From Chromatocurvus sp046260765 (GTDB lineage Bacteria > Pseudomonadota > Gammaproteobacteria > Pseudomonadales > Halieaceae), in NCBI GenBank assembly GCA_046260765.1, contig JBHEOO010000005.1, positions 38,086 to 102,085 on the forward strand: 64,000 bases of DNA. Direction: 5' to 3'. The translations under genes were made by a program, and so were the position numbers. The notes under the pieces are model-generated. The model searched no databases and had not been told where the DNA came from. It saw only the letters and a program-made list of their open reading frames with translations. The first letter of the stretch is position 1. Each line of letters begins with the position of its first letter. Positions 26,315-34,599 of the stretch are shown here, piece by piece.

Positions 26315-26988
26315 CAGAATACCCTGGCCTTTACGCGGAACGCGAAGCGACCCAGAAGCGCCAGAGACATGCTGGCAATGAGTGTCAGCCCGATGTAGAT
26401 CACGGCAACGACCGAGAAGGTCTCGATAGTGCGCAGGTTTACGGAACTGACGTTGATGGCGCGCCCGGTGAGCTCTTCAACCCCGAACAGCGCTGCGATA
26501 GAGCTGCCCAGCATGAGCCAGATAAAAAAGTTGGACAGGGGCGCAAAGATGGTTTTGGCAATATGCGGCAGCATGACGTAGCGCAGAATCTGCAGGCGGG
26601 TCATGTTCAGGCCAATGGCCGCGTCCATCTCTGCCTGGTGCACAGACACAACGCCGGCCCGCATGATCTCGGTGAGGTAGGCAGTCGAGTTCAGCGTCAG
26701 GCCGATCAGCACGGCGGTCATGGAGCTGAGCAGAATGCCGGCATCCGGCAGTGCGTAATAGAGAACAAAGATCTGTACCAGTGCCGGTGTATTGGTGATG
26801 AAAATAACATAGGCGGAGATGGCCGAGCGCAGGGGAAGCGGTCCGTACACTTTCCCAAGCGCGCCCATCAGTCCGAGCACAGCGCCCAGGAAGAAAGTAA
26901 AGAACACGATCTGCAGCGTCACCAGTGCCCCGCCAAGAAGATAGGGCAGCTCTGCCATGACTTCGCCGAACTGAAACGTATAATTCAT
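26314..26988 (-). CDS. Polar amino acid ABC transporter, permease 1
   Basis: A 224-residue permease of the HisQ/GlnP family. It has an early helix (LVTLQIVFFTFFLGAVLG) and the EAA loop (AGVVSVHQAEMDAAIGLNMT). It lies 82 bp after the binding-protein gene and begins a run of overlapping genes (permease 1, permease 2, ATPase). The short spacer before it may carry processing signals but shows no clear hairpin. Confidence 0.93.
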   Translation of the reverse strand: MNYTFQFGEVMAELPYLLGGALVTLQIVFFTFFLGAVLGLMGALGKVYGPLPLRSAISAYVIFITNTPALVQIFVLYYALPDAGILLSSMTAVLIGLTLNSTAYLTEIMRAGVVSVHQAEMDAAIGLNMTRLQILRYVMLPHIAKTIFAPLSNFFIWLMLGSSIAALFGVEELTGRAINVSSVNLRTIETFSVVAVIYIGLTLIASMSLALLGRFAFRVKARVF

Positions 26989-27070
26989 GCCGTTCCGGGT
27001 TGCCGCCTGCTGTCTGGGGATTGGGGCTGCGCCAGCCTGTCAGGGCCGGCGTGTGTGATCTGCCGGAATG

Positions 27071-27880
27071 TCAGAAGTACGGCTGTGCGTTTACCGGCAC
27101 GCTCATCGGAGCACCGAACCAGTGCTCCCAGCGCTCGTTGACAAAGCCGCTGGTGTGCAGGTCATACAGGACGATATTGAGGAAGTGACGCAGGTCGCTG
27201 TTGCCCTTGGCAAGCCCTATACCGCAGTAAGAGATATAAATGGACTCGTCGAGAACGCGCCACTTCACATTGCGGTAGGTACGGGTGAAGTTCATGAACA
27301 GGTCGGTGTTTTCGACCAGCGCATCGGCACGACCCTGTGCCAGCGCTCTCACCGTATCAGCGTTTCCGTCTACCAGCAGAACCTTGGCCTTCGGCAGCTT
27401 GTCTTTCAGGAGTTCGACGGACAGGTTGCCCCGCATGTTGACCAGGGTAATGTCGCTGGAGTCGAGATCGCGCCAGCTTTTTGCGTCGATCCGATCGGTG
27501 GTAAGAACGCTCATGGACTCAGTATGCAGAGGAGCCGTGAAGTCGATCAGGCGCGCTCTGGCCGGGGTGCGGGTCAGTGCGCCCAGCGCGATATCAATGC
27601 GGCCGGAGGTGAGGAAAGCAACGCGCTGTGCCGTTGCGGTGGGTACCAGCTGGATCTTTACGTCGAGCAATTCGGCAATGCGGCGGGCAACATCGACATC
27701 AAACCCTTCGATTTCGTTGGTTCTGCCGTAGGAGGACATCGGCGGGAAGTTCGGGTTGACGCCGACGCGGATCGTGCCATCGCGAACAATATCGTCAAGG
27801 GAGCGCATCTGTGCCTGGGTCGTCACAGTGCAGAGGGCAATAGCTGCCACAGAAAGCCAGCGAGAAACTTTTCGCAACAT
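27071..27880 (-). CDS. Periplasmic amino acid-binding protein of ABC transporter
   Basis: A 269-residue solute-binding protein (SBP family 3). Its signal peptide covers about residues 1-24 (WLSVAAIALCTVTTQA). Family segments include GTIRVGVNPNFPP, IEGFDVDVARRIAELLDV and RIDIALGALTRTPAR, the last carrying the arginine that usually binds the ligand carboxylate. A GGAG site precedes the ATG. The 147-bp upstream gap holds a TATACAAT -10-like element (minus strand), so the transporter may have its own promoter apart from the dehydrogenase gene upstream. Confidence 0.93.
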   Translation of the reverse strand: MLRKVSRWLSVAAIALCTVTTQAQMRSLDDIVRDGTIRVGVNPNFPPMSSYGRTNEIEGFDVDVARRIAELLDVKIQLVPTATAQRVAFLTSGRIDIALGALTRTPARARLIDFTAPLHTESMSVLTTDRIDAKSWRDLDSSDITLVNMRGNLSVELLKDKLPKAKVLLVDGNADTVRALAQGRADALVENTDLFMNFTRTYRNVKWRVLDESIYISYCGIGLAKGNSDLRHFLNIVLYDLHTSGFVNERWEHWFGAPMSVPVNAQPYF

Positions 27881-28027
27881 GATTCACGTCTCCAGTGGGG
27901 AGAGAATTATTGTATACCGAGCCGGCTCTGCGTTGCAGTGCCGCTGTTACGCAGAAGGTAAAATGTGTAACACCCGTTCTCATAGCGTACGTTTATTCTG
28001 GTGAACAAGCCCTGCGCTGTCAAGCTG

Positions 28028-29788
28028 TCATCGGGCTTCCGCCTCGCGGTCCGGTGGTCTTGAGGCGTCATAGGCAGTCGCGAGACTGCCGATCGACATG
28101 GGTTTGAAGGGCGTTCGCGGCGCGAACAGGTCGCTCTCTCCAGCGACCTCAAATCCGGCGTGGCGGGCCATTGTTGCCAGCATTGCCGCGCAATAGCGTC
28201 CCTGGCAGCGACCCATTCCCGCCCGGGTCTCACGCTTCACCGCGCCGATACCGCCGACGCCGCTGGCGAAGCAGGATGCCAGTGTTTCACGTCGGACGCT
28301 CTCGCAGCGGCACACAATCGTTTCCGGTGTGCTGAGTGACAGCCCGACATCGGGTGCCGCGTACACCTGCCACAGCGCGGCCTGGAAACGCAGATGCCGC
28401 AGTGCAAGCTTGCGGGCAGTGTCGACGTCTTTCTGGCTATCGCTGGTAAACCCCAGGTCTGCTGCCGCGGTGGCCCCGGCAAGCGTGCCCTGGGCCTGGG
28501 CGACTTTAGCGCCGCCAAGGCCACCGGCATCGCCTGCGACAAACACTTCCTCCACGCTGGTTCTACCGTCCAGGCCGCGCTGAATAGCAAGAACGCCACT
28601 GATCGGATCGTAATCATGCTTGCACTCCAGCGCCCGTGCCAGCTCCGACTGTGGCAGAAAGCCATAGCCCATGCAGACGGCATCGACCTCGAAGCTGACT
28701 TCGCTGCCGTGCAGCGGCTGTCCATCGCTGTCCACCCGGACCAGGCTGGCTCGGGTTACCTTGCCATCTCCCTCGGTGCGGCAGATAACGTGCCGATGCA
28801 TGACGGGAACCCGCCGCCGCAGTAATGCCGCGAGGTGGCCGATGCCATCCACAACCAGTCCGGGCCCATTGAGCAACATGCGCAACAGGGGCCCGGCCAT
28901 GGTGGGGCCGGGACGACGCGAGAGCTCGGCTACCGCAACGACGTCGACACCGGCGGCGCTCAGCTCCCGCGCCACCTGCAGATTGAGTGGACCGTTCCCG
29001 GCAACAAGCACACGTTGCCCCGGCGCGGTCTGATAGGCGCGCAGAAGCGTCTGGGCGGCGCCAGTGGTCATGACGCCAGGGAGCGTCCAGCCAGGAAACG
29101 GCAGCGGGCGCTCGTAGGCTCCCGGTGACAGTATCAAGCGCTGAGCCTGGATCATGCTGCAGGTGTCTTCCGTTACCACTGCAATTTCCCGGGCTGTGAA
29201 GGCGCCCCAGACGGTTGCACCGAAAATGAAGCTGACGCCGGCAGCGACGGCGTCGCGATACAGCTGGCGCCCCTCCTGAAACTGATGATCGAGCTCCGCT
29301 TCGGCAATGTCGAAGCCATCGCCCGGCTGCTTGTAGTACTGGCCGCCGGCTTTGGCGCGTTCATCAACCACAGTCACGCGGGCACCCGCACGCGCTGCTG
29401 CCGCCGCCGCCGCAAGGCCTGCAGGGCCTGCGCCGACCACCAGCACGTCTGTCTCCACGGTTTCCCAATGGCGCTCAGCTGGCGTTGCCGCGCTCTCGGC
29501 GACCGAACGGCGGGCCGCTTGCCGTGTTACGTGCAGTCCGGGACGCGCCATCTCCAGGCAGGCGCGCCGCGCGCTGCCATCTACCGAGACCGTGCATTCG
29601 CCGCATACGCCCATTCCGCAAAATAACCCGCGCGTCTCGCCGCCGCGAGTTTCGCGCCAGTGCCACTGTTTCGCGGAAACCAGTGCGGCGGCAACGGATT
29701 CTCCCGCATACGCCGTGATCGGGGTGCCTTCGAAGTCGAAGGTGAAAGCGTCCGATTCACGATGGATGCCTGGTGTATGAATACGCAT
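28028..29788 (-). CDS. Fused 2Fe-2S/FAD dehydrogenase subunit (HcnA-HcnB/OoxA type)
   Basis: A 586-residue fusion. Residues about 1-95 form a 2Fe-2S domain (RGLFCGMGVCGECTVSVDG) like the small gamma subunit HcnA. Residues about 110-460 are a pyridine-nucleotide-disulfide-type FAD domain (VLVVGAGPAGLAAAAAAAR; later VFVAGDAGGLGGAKVA). A C-terminal BFD-like 2Fe-2S site (CRCE...GMGRCQGRYC) follows. This is the alpha+gamma part of opine, octopine, D-hydroxyproline or HCN-synthase-type dehydrogenases, whose beta part matches the protein at 23743-24879. Its start lies 15 bp downstream of the SDR gene's stop codon, so the two are co-transcribed. Confidence 0.9.
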   Translation of the reverse strand: MRIHTPGIHRESDAFTFDFEGTPITAYAGESVAAALVSAKQWHWRETRGGETRGLFCGMGVCGECTVSVDGSARRACLEMARPGLHVTRQAARRSVAESAATPAERHWETVETDVLVVGAGPAGLAAAAAAARAGARVTVVDERAKAGGQYYKQPGDGFDIAEAELDHQFQEGRQLYRDAVAAGVSFIFGATVWGAFTAREIAVVTEDTCSMIQAQRLILSPGAYERPLPFPGWTLPGVMTTGAAQTLLRAYQTAPGQRVLVAGNGPLNLQVARELSAAGVDVVAVAELSRRPGPTMAGPLLRMLLNGPGLVVDGIGHLAALLRRRVPVMHRHVICRTEGDGKVTRASLVRVDSDGQPLHGSEVSFEVDAVCMGYGFLPQSELARALECKHDYDPISGVLAIQRGLDGRTSVEEVFVAGDAGGLGGAKVAQAQGTLAGATAAADLGFTSDSQKDVDTARKLALRHLRFQAALWQVYAAPDVGLSLSTPETIVCRCESVRRETLASCFASGVGGIGAVKRETRAGMGRCQGRYCAAMLATMARHAGFEVAGESDLFAPRTPFKPMSIGSLATAYDASRPPDREAEAR

Positions 29789-29803
29789 GGTGTGTTCCTG
29801 GGC

Positions 29804-30571
29804 TCAGCGTATGTAGCTGGCGCCGTTGATGTCGATAGTGCCGCCGGACAGGCTTGGGGCGCTGCCCTTGCAGAGAAATGTCACGAGGTCTGCGATCTCG
29901 TCAGGGTCCACCCAGCGGCCCATGGCAAGTCCCGCCGTCACCTTGTCCTCGCCCCCCTGACTGCGGGCGAAGTCTTCCGACAGCCGGGTGCGGACCACGC
30001 CAGGTGCAATAATGTAGGCATAAATGCCCTCGCTGGCATAATTTCTGGCGATCGTTTGTGTGGCCGCTCGTATTGCAGCTTTGGAGGCGGCATAGGCAAT
30101 GGTAGCGGGGTTGCCGACGCCGCGCTGGGCTGCCCAGCTGGATATGGTAATAATGCTGCCGCCGCCCAACTCGCGAAAGTGACGCACCGCCTGGCGCAGC
30201 ATGCGCGCCGGTGCCAGAACGTTTATCTGCATGCTTTTTTCCCAGGCGGCGTCCCAGTTGTCGAGGTCCTCGTCGACGCTGCCGTTGCCAATCATCACCG
30301 CGGCATTGTTGACCAGAACGTCTATACGACCTTTCCAGGCACAGGCCTCAGCCCAGAGGCGTTCGACGTCCTCGGGAATAGCAAGGTCAGCCTGCACCAG
30401 CAGTTTGCGATCGTCGGGAATGTCGGCTGTGGCCGCGAGGGCGCCATCCCTGTCGGAGCCGTAATGTGCAATCAGTGTTGCGCCTGCTGCGCCGAGGAAT
30501 CGCGCTGTGGCGGCGCCGATGCCCTTGGAGGCGCCGGTAAGTAGAATGATGCGGTCAGTCAAATCCTGCAT
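29804..30571 (-). CDS. Short-chain dehydrogenase/reductase
   Basis: A 255-residue classical SDR. The NAD(P)-binding motif is LLTGASKGIGAA, followed by VLVNNAAVM; the catalytic serine is in IITISSWAAQ and the Y-x3-K in IAYAASKAA. The C-terminus (SGGTIDINGASYIR) is of the FabG type. An AGGAG ribosome site stands nine bases before the ATG at 30571. It is the first gene of the minus-strand set running through the fused dehydrogenase and divergent from the 3-hydroxyacyl-CoA-dehydrogenase-like gene. The substrate, probably a hydroxy or keto intermediate of the same pathway, is inferred. Confidence 0.92.
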   Translation of the reverse strand: MQDLTDRIILLTGASKGIGAATARFLGAAGATLIAHYGSDRDGALAATADIPDDRKLLVQADLAIPEDVERLWAEACAWKGRIDVLVNNAAVMIGNGSVDEDLDNWDAAWEKSMQINVLAPARMLRQAVRHFRELGGGSIITISSWAAQRGVGNPATIAYAASKAAIRAATQTIARNYASEGIYAYIIAPGVVRTRLSEDFARSQGGEDKVTAGLAMGRWVDPDEIADLVTFLCKGSAPSLSGGTIDINGASYIR

Positions 30572-30771
30572 TTTATATTCTCCTGTGCAACGGTATTGCG
30601 GTGTATTTTTTGCGCCGGGTGGGCTGCTCTTTGCTCGCGTTACAGTGGCCAGCGTCTGGCGTGGCGGGCAGATCGGGTGCGAAAGCAGATGTGGAAGCAG
30701 ACGTGGAAGCGCTTGACACCCGATCATCCGCTGCAAGAGCATACCGCGCTCGCCGCCAGGGACCGCAGGCC

Positions 30772-31782
30772 ATGACCGCAGAAACCGCATCTTCCGTTAC
30801 CAGCAATACCGAAACAGATGACAGGAAAGGCGGCGACGCGCCTGTCGCCATTATCGGCGCCGGAAGTATCGGCTCGGGTTTTGCCCTGCAGTACGCGCTC
30901 TCGGGTCTGTTGGTGAAGTTGTACGACGAATTCCCCGACGCGTTTTCGGCGGCTGTTATGAGTATCCGCTCCAATCTTGCATCGCTTGCTGATGCGGGTC
31001 TTACCACCGCGACGGAGGCGCAGGTGCTGGGCAGGATCCACGCCGCCGAAAGCCTGGAAGACGCCGTGGCCGGTGTACAGTGGGTGCAGGAATGTGCGCC
31101 GGAAAACCTGCAGCTGAAGCAAAAACTGTTTGCGCGACTTGACCAGTGCGCGCCTGCTGAGGCGATTCTTGCCAGCTCATCGTCGGCCATGCCGGCGTCC
31201 CGTTTTGCTTCGGGGCTGCCGGGCTCGAGCCGCTGCCTGGTCGCCCACCCGGGAAATCCGCCGTATCTGCTGCGCGTTATTGAGCTGGTCCCTGCCAAAT
31301 TCACCGATCCGGACGTTGTCCGTCGTGCGGAGCTGTTCTCACGGCGTGTCGGCCTGCATCCCGTGCTTGTGCGACGGGAAGTCGAGGGTTTCATTTTTAA
31401 TCGTCTGCAGGGCGCCATGCTCAGGGAAGCCTACTGTCTTGTTCGTGATGGCGTCGCGTCCGTTGACGATATCGACACGCTGGTGCGCCTTGGACTCGGC
31501 CTGCGCTGGTCTGTTGTCGGCCCCTTCGAGACCGTGGATCTGAACACCCGGGGCGGTATCGCCTCCCATGCCGAGAAGCTCGGTCCCGCCTATGCTCGCA
31601 TGGGTGCCGAGCGCGGGCAGGATGATCCCTGGACGCAGGAGCTGGTGGCGGCAGTGGAGGCCCAGCGCCGGTCACTTTTGCCGCTGGATCAATGGCAGGC
31701 ACGCGTAACCTGGCGTGATCGAGCACTCATGCAGAGACTGTCAGCGGCCCAGGGCGACACCGCAAACGACGCGGACACGTGA
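30772..31782 (+). CDS. 3-hydroxyacyl-CoA dehydrogenase-like (lambda-crystallin/carnitine DH type)
   Basis: A 336-residue protein with an N-terminal Rossmann motif (VAIIGAGSIGSGFALQYA) and the conserved active-site histidine segment CLVAHPGNPPYLLRVIELV. C-terminal HAD-type helices (EGFIFNRLQGAMLREAYCLV) follow. The single-domain size and HPxNPPY motif place it with lambda-crystallin/L-gulonate and L-carnitine dehydrogenases, which oxidise free hydroxy acids rather than CoA esters. I chose the ATG at 30772; the frame is open upstream to 30601 but that stretch is not family-like. No strong ribosome site is seen. Confidence 0.85.
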   Translation: MTAETASSVTSNTETDDRKGGDAPVAIIGAGSIGSGFALQYALSGLLVKLYDEFPDAFSAAVMSIRSNLASLADAGLTTATEAQVLGRIHAAESLEDAVAGVQWVQECAPENLQLKQKLFARLDQCAPAEAILASSSSAMPASRFASGLPGSSRCLVAHPGNPPYLLRVIELVPAKFTDPDVVRRAELFSRRVGLHPVLVRREVEGFIFNRLQGAMLREAYCLVRDGVASVDDIDTLVRLGLGLRWSVVGPFETVDLNTRGGIASHAEKLGPAYARMGAERGQDDPWTQELVAAVEAQRRSLLPLDQWQARVTWRDRALMQRLSAAQGDTANDADT

Positions 31783-31949
31783 TAGATTAAACCAAAAGTG
31801 TACGCCACGCGATGACCTGTGCTTTATCCGGCCAAATTTATTGACATAGGCAGGGGGCTGAGCCACTGTTGAGTAAAAGCCGCGCCCGGCTTTCAATCGT
31901 GCGCGACTACTAAAAAAAGAATGGTTCCGTGACAGCAGAGGATTGACGT

Positions 31950-33620
31950 ATGAACTCCATGAGATACCTGCAGCGAATGGCCAGGGCCTCGCTGTTTGCA
32001 GCCTTTATTATTGGCGCCTCAGCGGCTAACGCTGCCGCGCCGCAGGGAAGCGGCAGCTACGAAGACCTGGTTGAACTGACCGATGAATTCTTTGCGTGGA
32101 GGGCCGAGGCCGCGGGCATGGCGGTTGATCGTTCGGTGGACCAGGTAGCGCGACGTATCGACGCGCTGCGCGTCTTTCAGGCGCGGCTTGAGGATATGGC
32201 CGTGGCCGACTGGGATCGTCCGCATCAGGCAGAATATCTCGCCGTGCGGTCAGCAATGGATCAGCACGATTTCCTGCTGCACGTGTCGCGACCCTGGGCG
32301 CGCGATCCCGGTTACTACGTGGACCGCATGCAGCGTCTGACCTTTGTGGATCTGCCGGCACAGGGAGAACAGCTCAGCGATCTGCAGTCTGGACTGCGCG
32401 CTACGGTTGAGCTGGTCGATGCGGCGAAGCGCAATCTTACGGACGTGCCGGCGGATTTTGCGGATCTGGCCATTCACAACCTCACCAATGCTGACGGTGT
32501 CGGTCATGGCCACCCCTATCGCGCCGTGCCGCCTGCTGGTGTTATCGGCTGGTACGACGATCTTCTGTCCCGCGCGCGGAAGGATCAGCCTGCGCTGGTG
32601 CCAGAAATCGAGACTGCCCGTGAATCAGTCAGGAGCCTTCTCGCCTGGCTGGAAGAAAACCGTAGCAGTATGACGGCAGAGGCCGGCGTCGGCGAGGAGC
32701 TGCTCGACTGGTACCTGATGCATGTGAAGTACATGCCCTACAGTTCAGACGATGTAGAAGCGATGGCCCAGCGTGAGCTGGAGCGAACCTGGGCATTCTA
32801 CGCGCTCGAACAACACCGCAACCGCGATCTCCCGGTGCTGAAACTGCCGACATCGAAGGAGGAGTACGAGGCACGCATTGCTTCTGTGGATGCTGACATC
32901 CGCGCCTTTATCAAAGAGCAGGACTTCATGACCATCCCCGATTACATTCCGGACGACTGGCGCGAGGTCGGCTTTAACGTGCCGTGGATAGAGCGCGATG
33001 GCGGTCCCAACTACTGGGAGCAGATTCAGTACCGCGATCCGTCACCGGATCACTGGCATGCGGTTATTCCCGGCCACAGGGTGGATGGCCGCACCGTCGC
33101 AAAAATCACCCATCCCGTGCGCAAGTATTTCCGTGATGGCGGACGCATGGAAGGCTGGGCGCTGTATCTGGAAGAAACACCCTTGCAGCTGGGTTTTTAC
33201 GAGAATCGCCCCCGTACCCGCGAACTGATCTACAATTTTGGCATCTTCCGTTCAGCCAGAACGCTGGGCGATGTCCGCCTGCAGCGCAACGAAATATCCA
33301 TTGAAGAAGTCGTGAGCTTCTGGCGCGCAAAGACGCCCTGGCTGGATAAGAACGTGGCCCGCGTCGACGCGGAAATCTACCTGCGACGTCCCCCGGGTTA
33401 TGGTTTGGGGTACACCGTCGGGAGCTTCCAGATGTTCAAGCTGCTGGCAGACCGCAAGCAGCAGCTCGGCGATGACTTTGTCCTCGGTGAGTTTCATGAC
33501 GCGGTAATGGCCGCCGGGGCGCTGCCGATTGCGCTGATCCGCTACGAGATTACCGGGCTTGAGGACGAAATTTCCCAGTTCTGGGATCGCACGCCGCTGT
33601 CCGCGGTTCTCGGTAACTGA
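31950..33620 (+). CDS. DUF885 family protein no. 2, altered metal site
   Basis: A 556-residue exported protein (signal peptide about residues 1-29, ending SAANA) with a DUF885 layout. At residues 370-376 the metal motif reads HAVIPGH: both histidines remain but the catalytic-type glutamate of HExxPGH is alanine. The second-site glutamate in MEGWALYLEE is kept. It shares RPWARDPGYY and RPPGYGLGYTVG with the copies at 46965 and 50419, so these three form one paralogous branch. It sits between the catabolic block and the IclR gene and ends at a strong terminator. Whether it is an active peptidase is doubtful. Confidence 0.86.
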   Translation: MNSMRYLQRMARASLFAAFIIGASAANAAAPQGSGSYEDLVELTDEFFAWRAEAAGMAVDRSVDQVARRIDALRVFQARLEDMAVADWDRPHQAEYLAVRSAMDQHDFLLHVSRPWARDPGYYVDRMQRLTFVDLPAQGEQLSDLQSGLRATVELVDAAKRNLTDVPADFADLAIHNLTNADGVGHGHPYRAVPPAGVIGWYDDLLSRARKDQPALVPEIETARESVRSLLAWLEENRSSMTAEAGVGEELLDWYLMHVKYMPYSSDDVEAMAQRELERTWAFYALEQHRNRDLPVLKLPTSKEEYEARIASVDADIRAFIKEQDFMTIPDYIPDDWREVGFNVPWIERDGGPNYWEQIQYRDPSPDHWHAVIPGHRVDGRTVAKITHPVRKYFRDGGRMEGWALYLEETPLQLGFYENRPRTRELIYNFGIFRSARTLGDVRLQRNEISIEEVVSFWRAKTPWLDKNVARVDAEIYLRRPPGYGLGYTVGSFQMFKLLADRKQQLGDDFVLGEFHDAVMAAGALPIALIRYEITGLEDEISQFWDRTPLSAVLGN

Positions 33621-33650
33621 CAGTTGCTCAGAGAGTTGTGTGCTCAGATA

Positions 33651-33676
33651 AAAAAGGCCCCGGGAGGGGCCTTTTT
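33651..33676. terminator. Bidirectional rho-independent terminator
   Basis: Perfect 11-bp arms AAAAAGGCCCC and GGGGCCTTTTT flank a GGGA loop, with U-tracts on both strands. It sits between the convergent DUF885 no. 2 and IclR genes and should stop transcription from both sides. Confidence 0.95.
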
Positions 33677-33744
33677 GCATTCGGGGCATGAGGCGCCGGA
33701 GAAAAGACGAATGCTCGCGGCCCGGGAGGTGGGAAACAATGCTA

Positions 33745-34578
33745 TCAGGACGTTTGCAGCCCCGCAGTAATCTCTCTTGAGGCTGTCAGCAGCTCCGCCA
33801 GTATCCGGGTGCGGATGTCGTCCGGGGATATCCGTGAGCTGGGGCAGCATACGTTGAGCGCTGCGATAACCGTGCCGTCTGAGCCGCGGATGGGGACTGA
33901 AATCGAACGCAGGCCAACCTCCAGCTCCTGATCCACGATCGACCAGCCGCGGGCACGCACTTCATCGATTTCTGCCCGGAGTTTAACTTTCGACACGGTG
34001 GTCAGGGGCGTGACTTTTTCGAAGTCGCCCTCGTCGAGGTATCTCTGCAGTTTGTCATCAGACAGCGCCGCCATCAGCACGCGTCCTGTCGACACAGCGT
34101 GTACGGGCGCACGGCTGCCGACGCTGATGCCGATATTTACCAGTCGATCCGAGTTTGCCCTGGCGACATACGTCACGTCGTAACCGTCGAGTACCGCGGC
34201 AAAGCAGGATTCTTCCAGTTTCTCGGAGAGCGAATTCATGATGGGCTGGGCGACTTCCCAGATACCCATTGAGGAGATGACCGCGAAGCCGAGCTTCAGA
34301 ACCTTGGGCTGCAGACTGAAGTATTTGCCGTCAGTCTGGGCGTACCCTTCGCGGACCAGAGTCAACAGTAGCCGCCGAACAGTGGCCCGGGTCATACCCG
34401 TCGCCCTCGCCATGTCGCTCAGCGTCATCTTCGGCTTCGTGCGTGAAAACGCCGATATGACCTCAAGCCCTCTCGCCAGAGAGTTGATAAAGTCCCGATC
34501 GCTGATGCGGGTGGGAACGGCTTCTTCGTCCATTCCCGGCTCTATCTGATCTTCCAGGATCTCAAGGGATTTCGCCAT
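33745..34578 (-). CDS. IclR family transcriptional regulator
   Basis: A 277-residue regulator. A winged helix-turn-helix covers about residues 30-90 (SLARGLEVISAFSRT, LSDMARATGMTRATVRRLLLTL). A GAF-like effector domain follows (GRVLMAALSDDKLQRYL, then VDQELEVGLRSISVPI and a conserved cysteine in LNVCCPSSR). The closest pattern is the PcaR/PcaU/PobR group that senses catabolic intermediates. It lies 21 bp after the aldehyde dehydrogenase gene and is co-transcribed with it. It is the only DNA-binding regulator visible in the 21-42 kb region, so it may control the nearby catabolic genes. Confidence 0.93.
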   Translation of the reverse strand: MAKSLEILEDQIEPGMDEEAVPTRISDRDFINSLARGLEVISAFSRTKPKMTLSDMARATGMTRATVRRLLLTLVREGYAQTDGKYFSLQPKVLKLGFAVISSMGIWEVAQPIMNSLSEKLEESCFAAVLDGYDVTYVARANSDRLVNIGISVGSRAPVHAVSTGRVLMAALSDDKLQRYLDEGDFEKVTPLTTVSKVKLRAEIDEVRARGWSIVDQELEVGLRSISVPIRGSDGTVIAALNVCCPSSRISPDDIRTRILAELLTASREITAGLQTS

Positions 34579-34599
34579 GTTGTTATTCGCTTGCCTTTG

